From: Gp13-AA77 sp035946735
Lineage (GTDB): Bacteria; Acidobacteriota; Terriglobia; UBA7540
Reading direction: 5' to 3'
DNA: 64,000 nucleotides
Assembly (NCBI GenBank): GCA_035946735.1
Contig: DASYYZ010000191.1
Coordinates: 1-64,000, forward strand
Position 1 is the first letter of the stretch. Each line of letters starts with the position of its first letter. Of the stretch, positions 25,056-34,128 are shown piece by piece. The notes under the pieces were generated by a model, which did not search any database, was not told where the DNA came from, and was given only the letters and a program-made list of their open reading frames with translations. Position numbers and translations under genes: made by a program.

Positions 25056-27113
25056 TTGTTACGTTCGCTCGCCGTCATTCTTCTCGCCGGAGTGCTTCCG
25101 TCCAGCTTGACCGCTGGGCCCGGCCCTCTCTTGCCCCGCCCACAAGAGATTCACTACGGCGCGGGACGGATTTCCATACGCGGCCTGACGATCCGTTTGC
25201 CCGCCGGAGCCGGTCCTGACGACGTGGGCGCGGCTAAGGCGCTCTCAGCCTGCCTGGCCGACCATTCCCGAACGGCTGTAGCAGTTTCCGCGGGAGGCAC
25301 GGACCAGCGGGCGATTGTCTTGAAGCGCACCGGGAGCGTTGGAGCGCTCCCCCTGCCCGGTGAGCAGCTCGGGCCTGATTCGCGCGAGGCTTATCGGCTC
25401 ACCCTAACGCAGGGCGGCGCCGAGCTGCGCGCGGTGTCCACCGCAGGGCTCTTTTACGGAGTTCAGACAGTGTGCCAGCTCGCAGACGGCGCTGGCGACT
25501 CGGCGACGCTGCCTGAGGTCGAGATTCATGATTGGCCCTCCTTCGCCTACCGGGGAACGATGGTTGATATGAGTCACGGGCCGTTGCCTACGGAGGGCGA
25601 GATCGAGCGACAACTGGATTTCATGGCGCGCTGGAAAGCAAATCAATATTACTTCTACAGCGAAGCCAGCATCCAGCTTGACGGTTACCCGCTCCTCAAC
25701 CCTGCCGGGCGATTCGGCCAGGACGAGATACGGCGCATCGTCGCTTACGGGAGAGAGCGGCACATCGACGTCATCCCATGCCTCGAGCTTTACGGGCATC
25801 TGCACGACTTGTTCCGGGTGGAAAAATATAGCAGTTTGGCTGACCTGCCGCACGGCACCGAATTTGATCCGCGCAATCCGGGGGTAATGCCCTTGCTAAC
25901 GGATTGGGCGAGGCAGTTCGGGCGGCTTTTTCCAAGCCCCTTCGTCCACATCGGGTTCGACGAAACATTTCAGATTGAAATGGCGGCCAAGGAGGCGGGA
26001 GGCGCCGCCAACCCGGCAACGCTGTTCATCCGTCAGCTCGGCGATGTGGCGCGCCTGTTCCAGCAACAGGGCAAGACTGTGATGGCCTGGGGCGACATCA
26101 TCGTGAAGTTCCCCGAGGCAATGCAGCAGTTGCCGCCGGGACTTATCGCCATCGCGTGGGATTACGATCCCGGGCCGCCGGAGCACTTTGAGCCGCGCCT
26201 GGGCCCTCTGGCCGCTCATCACATTCCCCACCTTGTGGCCTCAGGGGTGACAAGCTGGAATCAGATTTCTCCTGATTTTACGAGAAGCTTCGAGAATATT
26301 GACGACTTTCTCGCCGTCGGCCGCAAGTCGCATGCCCTCGGACTCATGAACACCATCTGGACGGATGACGGCGAGACCCTGATGCGAACGGCTTGGCCGG
26401 GCATCGCCTACGGCGCGGCGGCAGCCTGGCAGAGCGCGGCGATCGACAGGCAAGAGTTTTTCAAAACGTATGCCACGCTTGCTTATCCGGCCGCGGCAGC
26501 GCCGGAGGTAGCTTCAGCCCTCGATGATCTGGCGCGTGCGGAGGCCACGATCCAGAAAGCGTTGGATGACGACTCAATGCTACACTTCTGGGACAATCCC
26601 TTCGCCCCCGCAACCCTCAAGAAGTGCACCGAAAACCAGGAGGCACTCCATCAGGCGCGGCTCCTGGCCGAAGATGCGGAGGAGCGCCTGGGCCGCGCTC
26701 GTTCGCTTGGAGCCGATGCGGAGTCCATGAACAGCTTTCTTGTGTCGAGCCGGATGCTCGATTACGCGGGCCAGAAGTTTCAAACAGGTACCGAGCTGGT
26801 GGCGATGTGGCAAAGGTTGGGACCGAAGCGTCCGCAGGATCAGGTGTGGTGGAACGAGTGGGACTCCCAGGTGACCTACCAGGATCATTCCCGAATCGTC
26901 GATCTGATGGACGCGAGCACAGAGCTTCGTGAAGAGTACCGGCAAGAGTGGCTGGCCGAGTACACCCCGTACCGCCTGGCGTCCGCGCTGGGACGATGGG
27001 ACGCAGAATACGAGTTCTGGCGCCAGCTCCAGGTGCGCCTCACCCGGTTCTCAAACAGTTCCAAGGAAGGCGATCCGCTTCCTCCCTTGGAGTCATTCGC
27101 GCCCTCGCAGTGA
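25056..27113 (+). CDS. Secreted glycoside hydrolase family 20-like beta-N-acetylhexosaminidase
   Basis: 685 residues beginning with TTG and a signal peptide (LRSLAVILLAGVLPSSLTAG). It has a GH20 N-terminal domain (LLPRPQEIHYGAGRISIRG, AYRLTLTQGGAELRAVSTAG) and a TIM barrel (YRGTMVDMSHGPLP, FVHIGFDETFQIE). The catalytic Asp-Glu pair is kept, but HIGGDE is changed to HIGFDE. A helical C-terminal region of 250 residues follows. Substrate-assisted hydrolysis of terminal HexNAc is the family reaction; the divergent active-site neighbourhood leaves the true substrate open. It follows the TPR protein by 29 bases. Confidence 0.8.
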   Translation: MLRSLAVILLAGVLPSSLTAGPGPLLPRPQEIHYGAGRISIRGLTIRLPAGAGPDDVGAAKALSACLADHSRTAVAVSAGGTDQRAIVLKRTGSVGALPLPGEQLGPDSREAYRLTLTQGGAELRAVSTAGLFYGVQTVCQLADGAGDSATLPEVEIHDWPSFAYRGTMVDMSHGPLPTEGEIERQLDFMARWKANQYYFYSEASIQLDGYPLLNPAGRFGQDEIRRIVAYGRERHIDVIPCLELYGHLHDLFRVEKYSSLADLPHGTEFDPRNPGVMPLLTDWARQFGRLFPSPFVHIGFDETFQIEMAAKEAGGAANPATLFIRQLGDVARLFQQQGKTVMAWGDIIVKFPEAMQQLPPGLIAIAWDYDPGPPEHFEPRLGPLAAHHIPHLVASGVTSWNQISPDFTRSFENIDDFLAVGRKSHALGLMNTIWTDDGETLMRTAWPGIAYGAAAAWQSAAIDRQEFFKTYATLAYPAAAAPEVASALDDLARAEATIQKALDDDSMLHFWDNPFAPATLKKCTENQEALHQARLLAEDAEERLGRARSLGADAESMNSFLVSSRMLDYAGQKFQTGTELVAMWQRLGPKRPQDQVWWNEWDSQVTYQDHSRIVDLMDASTELREEYRQEWLAEYTPYRLASALGRWDAEYEFWRQLQVRLTRFSNSSKEGDPLPPLESFAPSQ

Positions 27114-27133
27114 AGACCGCCCAGCTTTCGCCT

Positions 27134-28277
27134 CTATTCGGGATAGGCTGAATTAGCCTTCGCGACTCGAATCCAGTGATCGCTAAATTTGAAATGGGTG
27201 CCGGGGATTTCGATTTTCGGCATGTGACAAGACGTACAGTTCTCGGTCGCAACTGGGCAGGCGGAGGCGAGTTGCTCGTGCGCGGCCCCCATCTTGGTGC
27301 GGGCAGAAGCATGGCAAGCGAGGCACTTTGAATCATAGAATCTCGCCTCCTGGACCAGAGGCCTGTGCGGATCGTGACACGCAGTACAAGTGATTCTGCG
27401 GTCGTCGGCATAGCAGCGACTGCGGGCCAGCCGGTAGCTTTGAAAGCGCACATTCTGGACGTCATGAATCCCGAGAAGCTTTTCCGCGAGAACGGTGCGA
27501 TGGCAGGCGCCGCAAAAGTCATTGAGGGCGCCCGGACGCAAAGAAGCCGGATTGAAGATGCGAGGATCCTCATCATGACCGCTCTTAACGGCGGCGATAT
27601 GGTCGGCTCCGGGACCGTGACAGCCTTCACAGCCAATCCCGGGGACCATCTGGCGAAGCTGAAGCTGGTTGTCGCTCACGGCAGCCGTCGAGTGGCATCC
27701 GAAGCAGAGCCATTGATCGCGCCAGGGCAGCCGGATGCCGAGCGCGCCCTCCAGAAACTTGGGAGTTGTGTTCTGGTGCCCCGGCGTAATATCCAGACCG
27801 TGAATCGCGTCGAAATAGCTGACTTCGCTTTCAAAGAAAAAACCCTGATATTCGAATACGTAAGTCTGGCCAACGGCGCCGAGACCGTAACCGAGGGCCG
27901 CGACGATCGGGACGACGATCGTGCGCTCTCCATCCGAAACTGAATACACTCCGCTGTTCCCCTCGCGGCGGATTGCATAAAGATAACGGCCCTTCCGGAA
28001 GGTCAGTGTTGGATATTGGCGCAGAACTTCTGAATCCTCTGGGCGCCGCAACGCTTTAGCCATCAACGTGTTGGGCTGAGTGGCCGCTTCCGTCACATGA
28101 CAGGTGGCGCAAGCGGTGTTGCCCGCGTAGCGAGCGCCCTGGGGGGGCGACGGTGGGCTCCCATTGCCAACGGGGAAAGTCATCGGGAATCGGGCTTTGC
28201 GCACGACCCGGGACCGCCGCCAATCCGTACACGACGAGGGCGATGAGCCGGCACAGCCAAGCGCTTCCACGACCCAT
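27134..28277 (-). CDS. Periplasmic heptahaem c-type cytochrome (frame broken near N-terminus)
   Basis: Seven CxxCH haem-binding motifs (CATCH, CFGCH, CEGCH, CGACH, CTACH, CLACH, CTSCH) in about 350 residues mark an exported multihaem cytochrome c, likely for periplasmic electron transfer. The continuous frame lacks a proper leader, but another frame starting at ATG 28277 encodes a clear signal peptide (LCRLIALVVYGLAAVPGRAQ) and runs into a C7 run at 28141-28147. Removing one C joins the two into a normal exported protein. So either the run is a sequencing error, a phase-variable tract, or a fresh frameshift. It is the last gene of an operon with two sugar-isomerase-like genes. Confidence 0.8.
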
Positions 28278-28304
28278 TAGTTCCGCCCGCAACCCCGTGC
28301 CGGT

Positions 28305-29261
28305 CTACGTCAAATACTTCAGGGTCTCCTGGATGAGGCGCTCGGTTCCCGTGAACGGATCGGCGAGGCGCGTCTCCCACTCCATCGAGAAGTAGCCCTT
28401 GTATCCACTGGCTTTGGCGATGCCGAACATTTTCGCGAGGTCCACTTTATACACCTGACCGCCCGCGCCCATCACGGCATCTTTCACGTGGCACATGTTG
28501 AAGGCGTGCTGAAACATCGCCCTCACGCCCCGCTCGTTCAGGTCCGCATCTCCGCCCTGGAGCGTGTTGCCGAGATCGGGCAGCGCGCGCAGGTAGGGGT
28601 TCCGAACTGTTTCGATGATTTTGACAATCAGAAAAGGGTCTTCGTTCACGGCGGAGTCATTCTCCAGAATCACCACGATGTCCTTCGAGACGCCGTAATC
28701 GGCGAGCGCGCCAAGGCTCTTGGCCGCGAGATCAACGTCCGGCTTCATGCCGTGGCTACCGGCGAGGTGCTGGCGGACGCTCGGCGAGCCCACTGCCGTC
28801 GCAATGTCAATCCACTTCTTGCCGTACTCCACGGCCGCCTCTCGCTCGGCAGGGTCGGGGTCCCAGAACTTCCGTCCCGAAAGACCAAGGTCGACCATGC
28901 GCGAGTCCGCCTGCTCGACGGCTTTGCGGAAAGCATCGAGATAGGCGGAATCGGTGGAGGCGAAGTGGTCCGCCAAAGGGTTGATGTTGTGAACCCCAAA
29001 CCGCTTGGCGATCATCCCGGGAAATTCCTTGAGGTCCATCCCGGGCTGCTGCCGGTTGCGCCCGTGGTTGGTGGGACTCTCGATCAACTCGCGGAATGGA
29101 TATGAGGTAACTGCCAGGCGGGAACGCGGAGCCGTCGGAAACACCAGGTGAGGTTCGTCGGACCCCGCGCGCGCGATCCGGGAGCCTGCGCCGAAGGCTA
29201 AGGCGGCAAGAGAAAGGTGGTTCAGAAACTCACGGCGGGTTGATTCATTGGCGCGCAACAC
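28305..29261 (-). CDS. Tat-exported sugar-phosphate isomerase/epimerase-like protein
   Basis: 318 residues: a Tat-type leader (STRREFLNHLSLAALAFGAG) and a xylose-isomerase-like TIM barrel (LAVTSYPFRELIES, IVVILENDSAVNEDP, AFNMCHVKDAV, GYKGYFSMEWET). The metal-binding Glu and His residues of the family appear in LEND and CHVKD. Start: GTG at 29261, seven bases after AAGGAG. It is 23 bases from the paralogous upstream gene. These exported isomerase-fold proteins are abundant in Acidobacteriota and Planctomycetes and their reactions are mostly unknown. Confidence 0.85.
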   Translation of the reverse strand: MLRANESTRREFLNHLSLAALAFGAGSRIARAGSDEPHLVFPTAPRSRLAVTSYPFRELIESPTNHGRNRQQPGMDLKEFPGMIAKRFGVHNINPLADHFASTDSAYLDAFRKAVEQADSRMVDLGLSGRKFWDPDPAEREAAVEYGKKWIDIATAVGSPSVRQHLAGSHGMKPDVDLAAKSLGALADYGVSKDIVVILENDSAVNEDPFLIVKIIETVRNPYLRALPDLGNTLQGGDADLNERGVRAMFQHAFNMCHVKDAVMGAGGQVYKVDLAKMFGIAKASGYKGYFSMEWETRLADPFTGTERLIQETLKYLT

Positions 29262-29283
29262 TCAAGTCTCCTTTAAGCGAAAC

Positions 29284-30222
29284 TCACGCGTTCGAATACT
29301 TCCGGCACAGAGCTCTCACTTTAGCGACGAGCTTGGGCACGCCGGTGGCCGGAGCTTCCTCGGCCTCGTACTCCGCTGAAAGGTAGCCTTCATAATTATG
29401 CTTCACGAACAGTTTCCACACGCGGTCAAGGTCGATGGGTCCCTTCGCGCTCTCGAAGCGGTCACGGATGTGAACATGGGTGGCAAAGGGGATGCATGCT
29501 TCAATTTCCCGGTATTGTTCTTCGTCGGACTTGGTGGCAAAGTTCGAGATGTCCAAATTAATGCCGGCGTATGGCGAATCAACCCCCCGGATGATTTCGA
29601 GCAGCACATCCGCCCGATCGGCAATACCGCTGTCGTTTTCCACGCCCAAAGTGATCCCGAGCTTTCCCGCATATTCGCTGGCAGGCTTCAACACTTCAGC
29701 GGTCCAGTGCATGGCCTCTTGCAGGCTCGATCCCGCGGGGGCCTCTCCTGCGAACACCCTCAGGTGCGAGGCGCCCAGTTCGTTGGTCGCGTCCACCCAT
29801 TTCTTGGCGTTGGCCAATGACTTGGCGCGCCCGGCCTCAGATCCTTGCGCCATGTTGACGCCGCAGGCTGCTCCGGAAAACGGCATCGCGCTCCTCGTTG
29901 CCAAATGCCGAAGGCTCGCCAGGTAGGCAGGGTCGGTCGATTTGAGCCAGTACACCGTGATATCCACGGCGCTTACACCGAGATCGACGCCCTTGCGGAT
30001 GAAGTCCTCCATCGTCATGCGGCCGGCTTTAAGATCGGGTCCATAGGAATAGGCGCAGCAACCCGGCAGGAGCCGGCAGGTAGCCCCAAGGTCGATCTCC
30101 CTTTCCTCGGCGTCGAGCGGTCCAGGAATCAAGGGCAAAGCGCTCATGGCCAGTGCATCGCGGAGAAATTTCCGGCGGGGAGTCGGATCCAGCCTGGCGG
30201 TTGTCAGTTCGGTTGAGTCCAT
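29284..30222 (-). CDS. Tat-exported sugar-phosphate isomerase/epimerase-like protein
   Basis: 312 residues with a Tat-like leader (TPRRKFLRDALAMSALPLIPG) and a TIM barrel of the xylose-isomerase-like family (GVDLGVSAVDITVYW, LGITLGVENDSGIADRAD, THVHIRDRFE, YEGYLSAEYEAEE). Start: ATG at 30222; an upstream TTG at 30255 would push the leader inward. First gene of a leftward operon with a second isomerase-like protein and the heptahaem cytochrome. Sequence similarity to the next gene is limited to the fold. Confidence 0.85.
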   Translation of the reverse strand: MDSTELTTARLDPTPRRKFLRDALAMSALPLIPGPLDAEEREIDLGATCRLLPGCCAYSYGPDLKAGRMTMEDFIRKGVDLGVSAVDITVYWLKSTDPAYLASLRHLATRSAMPFSGAACGVNMAQGSEAGRAKSLANAKKWVDATNELGASHLRVFAGEAPAGSSLQEAMHWTAEVLKPASEYAGKLGITLGVENDSGIADRADVLLEIIRGVDSPYAGINLDISNFATKSDEEQYREIEACIPFATHVHIRDRFESAKGPIDLDRVWKLFVKHNYEGYLSAEYEAEEAPATGVPKLVAKVRALCRKYSNA

Positions 30223-30419
30223 AACGAATGGCCCTCGCGGCTCGGCACCCCTCAAGTCTCATTCTTCATCTGCAAGGTGGCAGGCGCCATTGTTCCCAGC
30301 GGACCGCGCAGCCTTCCCGGCCTCGCATCCAGCAAACATCGATGTTACCCCGTCCTTGCCAAAAACTCGATCCCGTATTCGTCCCAAGGGCAGTGGCTGA
30401 ATCCTCAGAAAACGCCCGG

Positions 30420-31568
30420 CTATCGAACCGTCAGTTTGTCGCTGAACAGCTTCATCACCGCAAGCGCGCCCTCGCGAGCGGACTGCGGACGCGCCAGCTT
30501 GCCGACCCTGGCGCACAGGGCGTCAAGTTGGCCGCGATCCGACAGCAGCGAGGTGAGGCTCGGCGACAGATCTTCGGGTCGCTTGATCCAGATTCCCGCC
30601 CTCCACTTTTCGATCCAGCGGCAGGTTCGCTCCTCATTTCCGGGGAGCGGATTGAACGCCAGCATGGGCAGGCTGCAGGCAAAGCCCTCGTTGAGCGTGC
30701 CGCCGCCCGGCTTGCTGATCATCAAGTTGGAAGCCAGCATCCATTCGTGCACGTTGTCCACCCACCCCAGCACGCGAACTTGGGGCAGACGGTCGCAATA
30801 TTTTCGCAAGCGTTTTTCCACTCGCCGATTTCTGCCCGCCAGCATAACCACTTCCAGCGGGAGTGGAACTTTAAGAATCTCCTCCAGGATGAGCTCGGGC
30901 CGGCCAAATCCCTGGCTGCCCAAGGTGACCAGGATCTGAACCGCGTCATGCTTTACACCGAGTTTTTCCCGAACAGTGGTGCGGGATGGCAGCGCCGCGA
31001 AAACCGGGTCGATAGGCTGACCGGTGGTGACAACCCGAGAGGGGGCCGCGCCCGCGCGCACAAGTTCGGCGGCGAGATCCTCATGGGTGGCGAGGAATAG
31101 ATCAACTTCCGGCTGAATCCAAGCGCGGTTGAAGTCCATCAGCTCGACGCCCACCAATGCAAAACTGGCGCCCGCCTGCCGTTTATACAAGGCAGCGAGC
31201 TCGCAGGCGCCGACCTCGGTTGCGATCACGGCGTCGGGAGCATAATCGCGAAGGTAGCGGAAAAGGGGCTGAGCGCCTCTCCGGTAGAGCCATCCGGGAC
31301 CGGTAGATTCGGACTGATGCTGCTTGCTTTCAATCCATCGCCAGAGGCCGGGCCAGAGGGCGAGCGGAATAACGTAGGAATCATAGTAGGCGCGGAACCA
31401 CGCCCTGCAGTGCTGGAGCGTGTCGACAACCTCCGTCTCCACGGCGGGGCGCAGGTCGCGAAAGGCCTTGTGCAAGGCCAGGGCGGCTCGGTGATGGGCC
31501 GCGCCTTGCGGCATGGACAGGATCAGGATTCGGGGGCGGCCAGCCACGGCTCTCGATTCGATCGTCAT
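30420..31568 (-). CDS. MGDG-synthase/GT28-like glycosyltransferase
   Basis: 382 residues. The N-terminal half has the processive diacylglycerol glycosyltransferase pattern (ILILSMPQGAAHHRAALALHKAF, VVDTLQHCRAWFRAYYDSYV), and the C-terminal half the GT28 UDP-sugar pocket (LGSQGFGRPELILEEILKV, ISKPGGGTLNEGFACSLPML, NPLPGNEERTCRWIEKW). Such enzymes move a sugar from UDP to diacylglycerol or a related acceptor on the inner leaflet. Start: ATG at 31568. It lies 13 bases after a UDP-sugar epimerase and downstream of SqdB, so the donor may be UDP-galactose/glucose or UDP-sulfoquinovose; this is inference. Confidence 0.82.
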   Translation of the reverse strand: MTIESRAVAGRPRILILSMPQGAAHHRAALALHKAFRDLRPAVETEVVDTLQHCRAWFRAYYDSYVIPLALWPGLWRWIESKQHQSESTGPGWLYRRGAQPLFRYLRDYAPDAVIATEVGACELAALYKRQAGASFALVGVELMDFNRAWIQPEVDLFLATHEDLAAELVRAGAAPSRVVTTGQPIDPVFAALPSRTTVREKLGVKHDAVQILVTLGSQGFGRPELILEEILKVPLPLEVVMLAGRNRRVEKRLRKYCDRLPQVRVLGWVDNVHEWMLASNLMISKPGGGTLNEGFACSLPMLAFNPLPGNEERTCRWIEKWRAGIWIKRPEDLSPSLTSLLSDRGQLDALCARVGKLARPQSAREGALAVMKLFSDKLTVR

Positions 31569-31581
31569 GAGTGCGTGGGGA

Positions 31582-32520
31582 TCACAGGAGGGTCGTGCGC
31601 ATCCACCCCACCGTTCGCCGCAGTCCCTCTTCAAAGGTGACGCTGGGCTCGTAACCCAGGACCGTGCGGGCCAGGGCGATGTCCGCGGTCGAGTGCATGA
31701 AATCTCCCACCCGCGGCGGGTCGTGATGAGGCGTCACCTGGACGCCGAGGATCTGGTTGAGAATCTGGATGGCGCGGTTCAGGCTTGTGCCCCGGCCCGT
31801 GCCCACGTTCATGACTTTACCGGGAGCTTCGAGCGCCTGACAAGCTCGCATCGTGGCATCCACCACGTTGGCCACGTAGGTAAAATCGCGGGACTGCTCA
31901 CCGGTGCCGTGAATCGTGGGCGTGATTCCGCTAAGGTAGGCGCGAACGAACTTGGAGAGAACGCCGGAGTACGGCGACAGCGGATTCTGCCGGGGGCCAA
32001 AGATATTAAAATAGCGCAGCGCCACAAATTCCAAGCCGAAGAGCCGGTGGAACACCTGTCCGAAGTATTCGCCCGCCAGCTTGACGATCGCGTAAGGCGA
32101 CAGGGGATCCGGCATCTGCGTTTCAACCCGCGGCAGGACGGGATTGTCCCCGTAAATCGCCCCGGTGGCGGCCATGACCATGCGCTTTACGTGAGCATCG
32201 CGAGCCGCCACCAAAACGTGGAGCGTGCCCATCAGGTTGACTTCGGTGGTCTCGACCGGTTCCTTAATGGACCGGAGCACGGAGGACGCCGCGGCGAAGT
32301 GAATAACGTAGTTGACGCCTTCAAACAGCGGGCGGATCGCTTCGAGATCGCGAATATCTCCTTGGCGAAAGTCGATCTGATTGAGAACCGAAGAGAGATT
32401 TTCCTTGCGCCCCGTCGAGAGGTCGTCGAGCACGCGGACGGATTCACCTCGACGAACGAGTTCTTCCACCGTGTGAGAGCCGATGAATCCGGCGCCGCCG
32501 GTGACGAGATACAGAGCCAA
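31582..32520 (-). CDS. NAD-dependent UDP-sugar epimerase/dehydratase (GalE-like)
   Basis: 312 residues of the extended SDR family: nucleotide motif VTGGAGFIGSHTVEELVRRG, the active-site Tyr-Lys in SPYAIVKLAGEYFG, the Ser/Thr partner in AATGAIYGD, and RYFNIFGPRQNP for the sugar nucleotide. The family interconverts UDP-hexoses at C4 or related carbons. Middle gene of a tight operon: 16 bases after SqdB and 13 before the glycosyltransferase. UDP-Glc/UDP-Gal epimerisation is the simplest guess, though UDP-GlcNAc or UDP-xylose types cannot be excluded. Confidence 0.88.
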   Translation of the reverse strand: MALYLVTGGAGFIGSHTVEELVRRGESVRVLDDLSTGRKENLSSVLNQIDFRQGDIRDLEAIRPLFEGVNYVIHFAAASSVLRSIKEPVETTEVNLMGTLHVLVAARDAHVKRMVMAATGAIYGDNPVLPRVETQMPDPLSPYAIVKLAGEYFGQVFHRLFGLEFVALRYFNIFGPRQNPLSPYSGVLSKFVRAYLSGITPTIHGTGEQSRDFTYVANVVDATMRACQALEAPGKVMNVGTGRGTSLNRAIQILNQILGVQVTPHHDPPRVGDFMHSTADIALARTVLGYEPSVTFEEGLRRTVGWMRTTLL

Positions 32521-32536
32521 AATGAACCCTCGGCAG

Positions 32537-33781
32537 TCACGTCCGCCCGCGGGCGTTTTGCGTGAGCTGCAATTCCTTTTCGACGGGTTCCGAAGGCAAA
32601 CCGGCCGTTGAGTAAGAGGAAGGATTCCGCGTGCTGCGCCACTTAACTTGCGGCAGAAGGGTTTCTCCGATCACCCGGTCCCGGTATCGAATCACCACAT
32701 CCATGATCGAGTCGAGCAGAACATCGGAGAGATTATGAGGGACCAGGCCCAAATCGAGCAGCTTGGTGTGCTTGGCATTGTAATAGTGAACCTCTGCCTC
32801 GACGCGAGGGTCTGGTAGATGTTTGATCGTGACTTGAAGCCCTTTGCGGCGGCCGATCCGTTGCACCAGGTTGGCCAAGTCGAGGACGCTGAACTGCTCG
32901 GTGAATTGGTTGAAGACCCGATACTCTCCAGGTCCAGGCGGTTTGAGGATGGCGAGCTCGATACAACGCAGAGTATCGCGAATATCCAGAAAGCCGCGGG
33001 TTTGTCCGCCTTCCCCGTAGACTGTGAGCGGCTTCCCGATCGCTGCCTCCACGCAGTAGCGGTTCAGGACGGTGCCCCAGATGCCATCGTAGTCAAAGCG
33101 CGTGGCCAAGCCGTCATTGAGAACCGTTTCTTCCGTTTTCACCCCGTAAACGATGCCTTGATTGAGGTCCGTCGAGCGAATCGCCCAAACCTTGCAGGCG
33201 AACATGATGTTGTGGGAATCATGCACCTTGGATAAATGATAGAAGGAACCCGGCTGCTTCGGAAAGGGAAGAACGTCCTTGCGGCCATTGTGCGTGATCT
33301 CGATGAAGCCCTCTTCGATGTCGATGTTGGGAGTCCCATACTCCCCCATGGTCCCGAGCTTAACGAGGTGCGCGTCAGGGCAGAATTCCTTCACCGCATA
33401 CAGCAAGTTCAGGGTACCCAGCACGTTGTTGGTTTGGGTGAAAGCGGCGTGCTCGCGGTCGATCATGGAATACGGGGCGCTGCGCTGCTCGCCGAAGTGC
33501 ACGATCGCCTCGGGAGAGAACCGCGACACGGCGTCAGCAAGGAAGTCGTAATCCTGGATGTCCCCGATATAAGTTTCGATCAGGCGGCCGGTTAGATCTT
33601 TCCACAGAGCAACACGCTCGGGCAGCATCTGGATCGGCGTCAAGCTGTCCGTTCCGCAGTCGGCGTCCCACGACCGCCGGGCAAGATTATCTGCAATGCC
33701 CACACGATGTCCCTGCTTCGACAGGTACATTGACTGCGGCCAGCCCAGATAGCCGTCGCCACCAATTACGAGAATATCCAT
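32537..33781 (-). CDS. sqdB: UDP-sulfoquinovose synthase-like protein
   Basis: About 414 residues closely matching the SqdB/SQD1 pattern: ILVIGGDGYLGWPQSMYLSK with the Gly-rich loop, DNLARRSWD, HFGEQRSAPYSMIDREHAAF, the catalytic Thr in LVKLGTMGEYGTP and Tyr/Lys in YHLSKVHDSHN, and GQTRGFLDIRDTLRCIELA. SqdB makes UDP-sulfoquinovose from UDP-glucose and sulfite, the first committed step of sulfolipid (SQDG) synthesis. Start: ATG at 33781 with GAGGTG about nine bases upstream. First gene of a three-gene operon. No canonical SqdX (GT4) gene is adjacent; the downstream GT28-type enzyme may replace it. Confidence 0.87.
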   Translation of the reverse strand: MDILVIGGDGYLGWPQSMYLSKQGHRVGIADNLARRSWDADCGTDSLTPIQMLPERVALWKDLTGRLIETYIGDIQDYDFLADAVSRFSPEAIVHFGEQRSAPYSMIDREHAAFTQTNNVLGTLNLLYAVKEFCPDAHLVKLGTMGEYGTPNIDIEEGFIEITHNGRKDVLPFPKQPGSFYHLSKVHDSHNIMFACKVWAIRSTDLNQGIVYGVKTEETVLNDGLATRFDYDGIWGTVLNRYCVEAAIGKPLTVYGEGGQTRGFLDIRDTLRCIELAILKPPGPGEYRVFNQFTEQFSVLDLANLVQRIGRRKGLQVTIKHLPDPRVEAEVHYYNAKHTKLLDLGLVPHNLSDVLLDSIMDVVIRYRDRVIGETLLPQVKWRSTRNPSSYSTAGLPSEPVEKELQLTQNARGRT

Positions 33782-34128
33782 TGTTCGCGGCACCTCAACG
33801 CCAACGTTTGGCGCGGGTCCTCTTGATAACCCGCCTTTCCCAACAAAATATGCTAACCGTTGATGCCAGAATCTGGGGAGCTAAACGATTCTGCTGGTTT
33901 CGAGCCCCCCGGACTCTTGCAGGACTTCGTCGTTCCTAACCACTGGATCTATTGTAGTGGACGTTTCACAAAAAGACGGAGTTACCGTACATGCTCCCAC
34001 AACCTTTCAGACTTTATCGGGTTCCCGGAAGCTTCGCAACGAGATTACCGCCGCGGCCCAAGTCGAACCCGGGTTCCCTGGGAGATTGCCTGGGCGTGCT
34101 CCCGAACGGATGGGAGATGAAACCAGCC
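33782..34128. other. Intergenic, promoter region of the sqdB operon
   Basis: Nearly 350 bases between sqdB and the convergently ordered outer-membrane-type gene to its right. Short frames are present on the plus strand without recognisable domains. It should hold the sqdB promoter on its left part and the 3' end of the next leftward gene on its right. No defined motif recognised. Confidence 0.4.
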
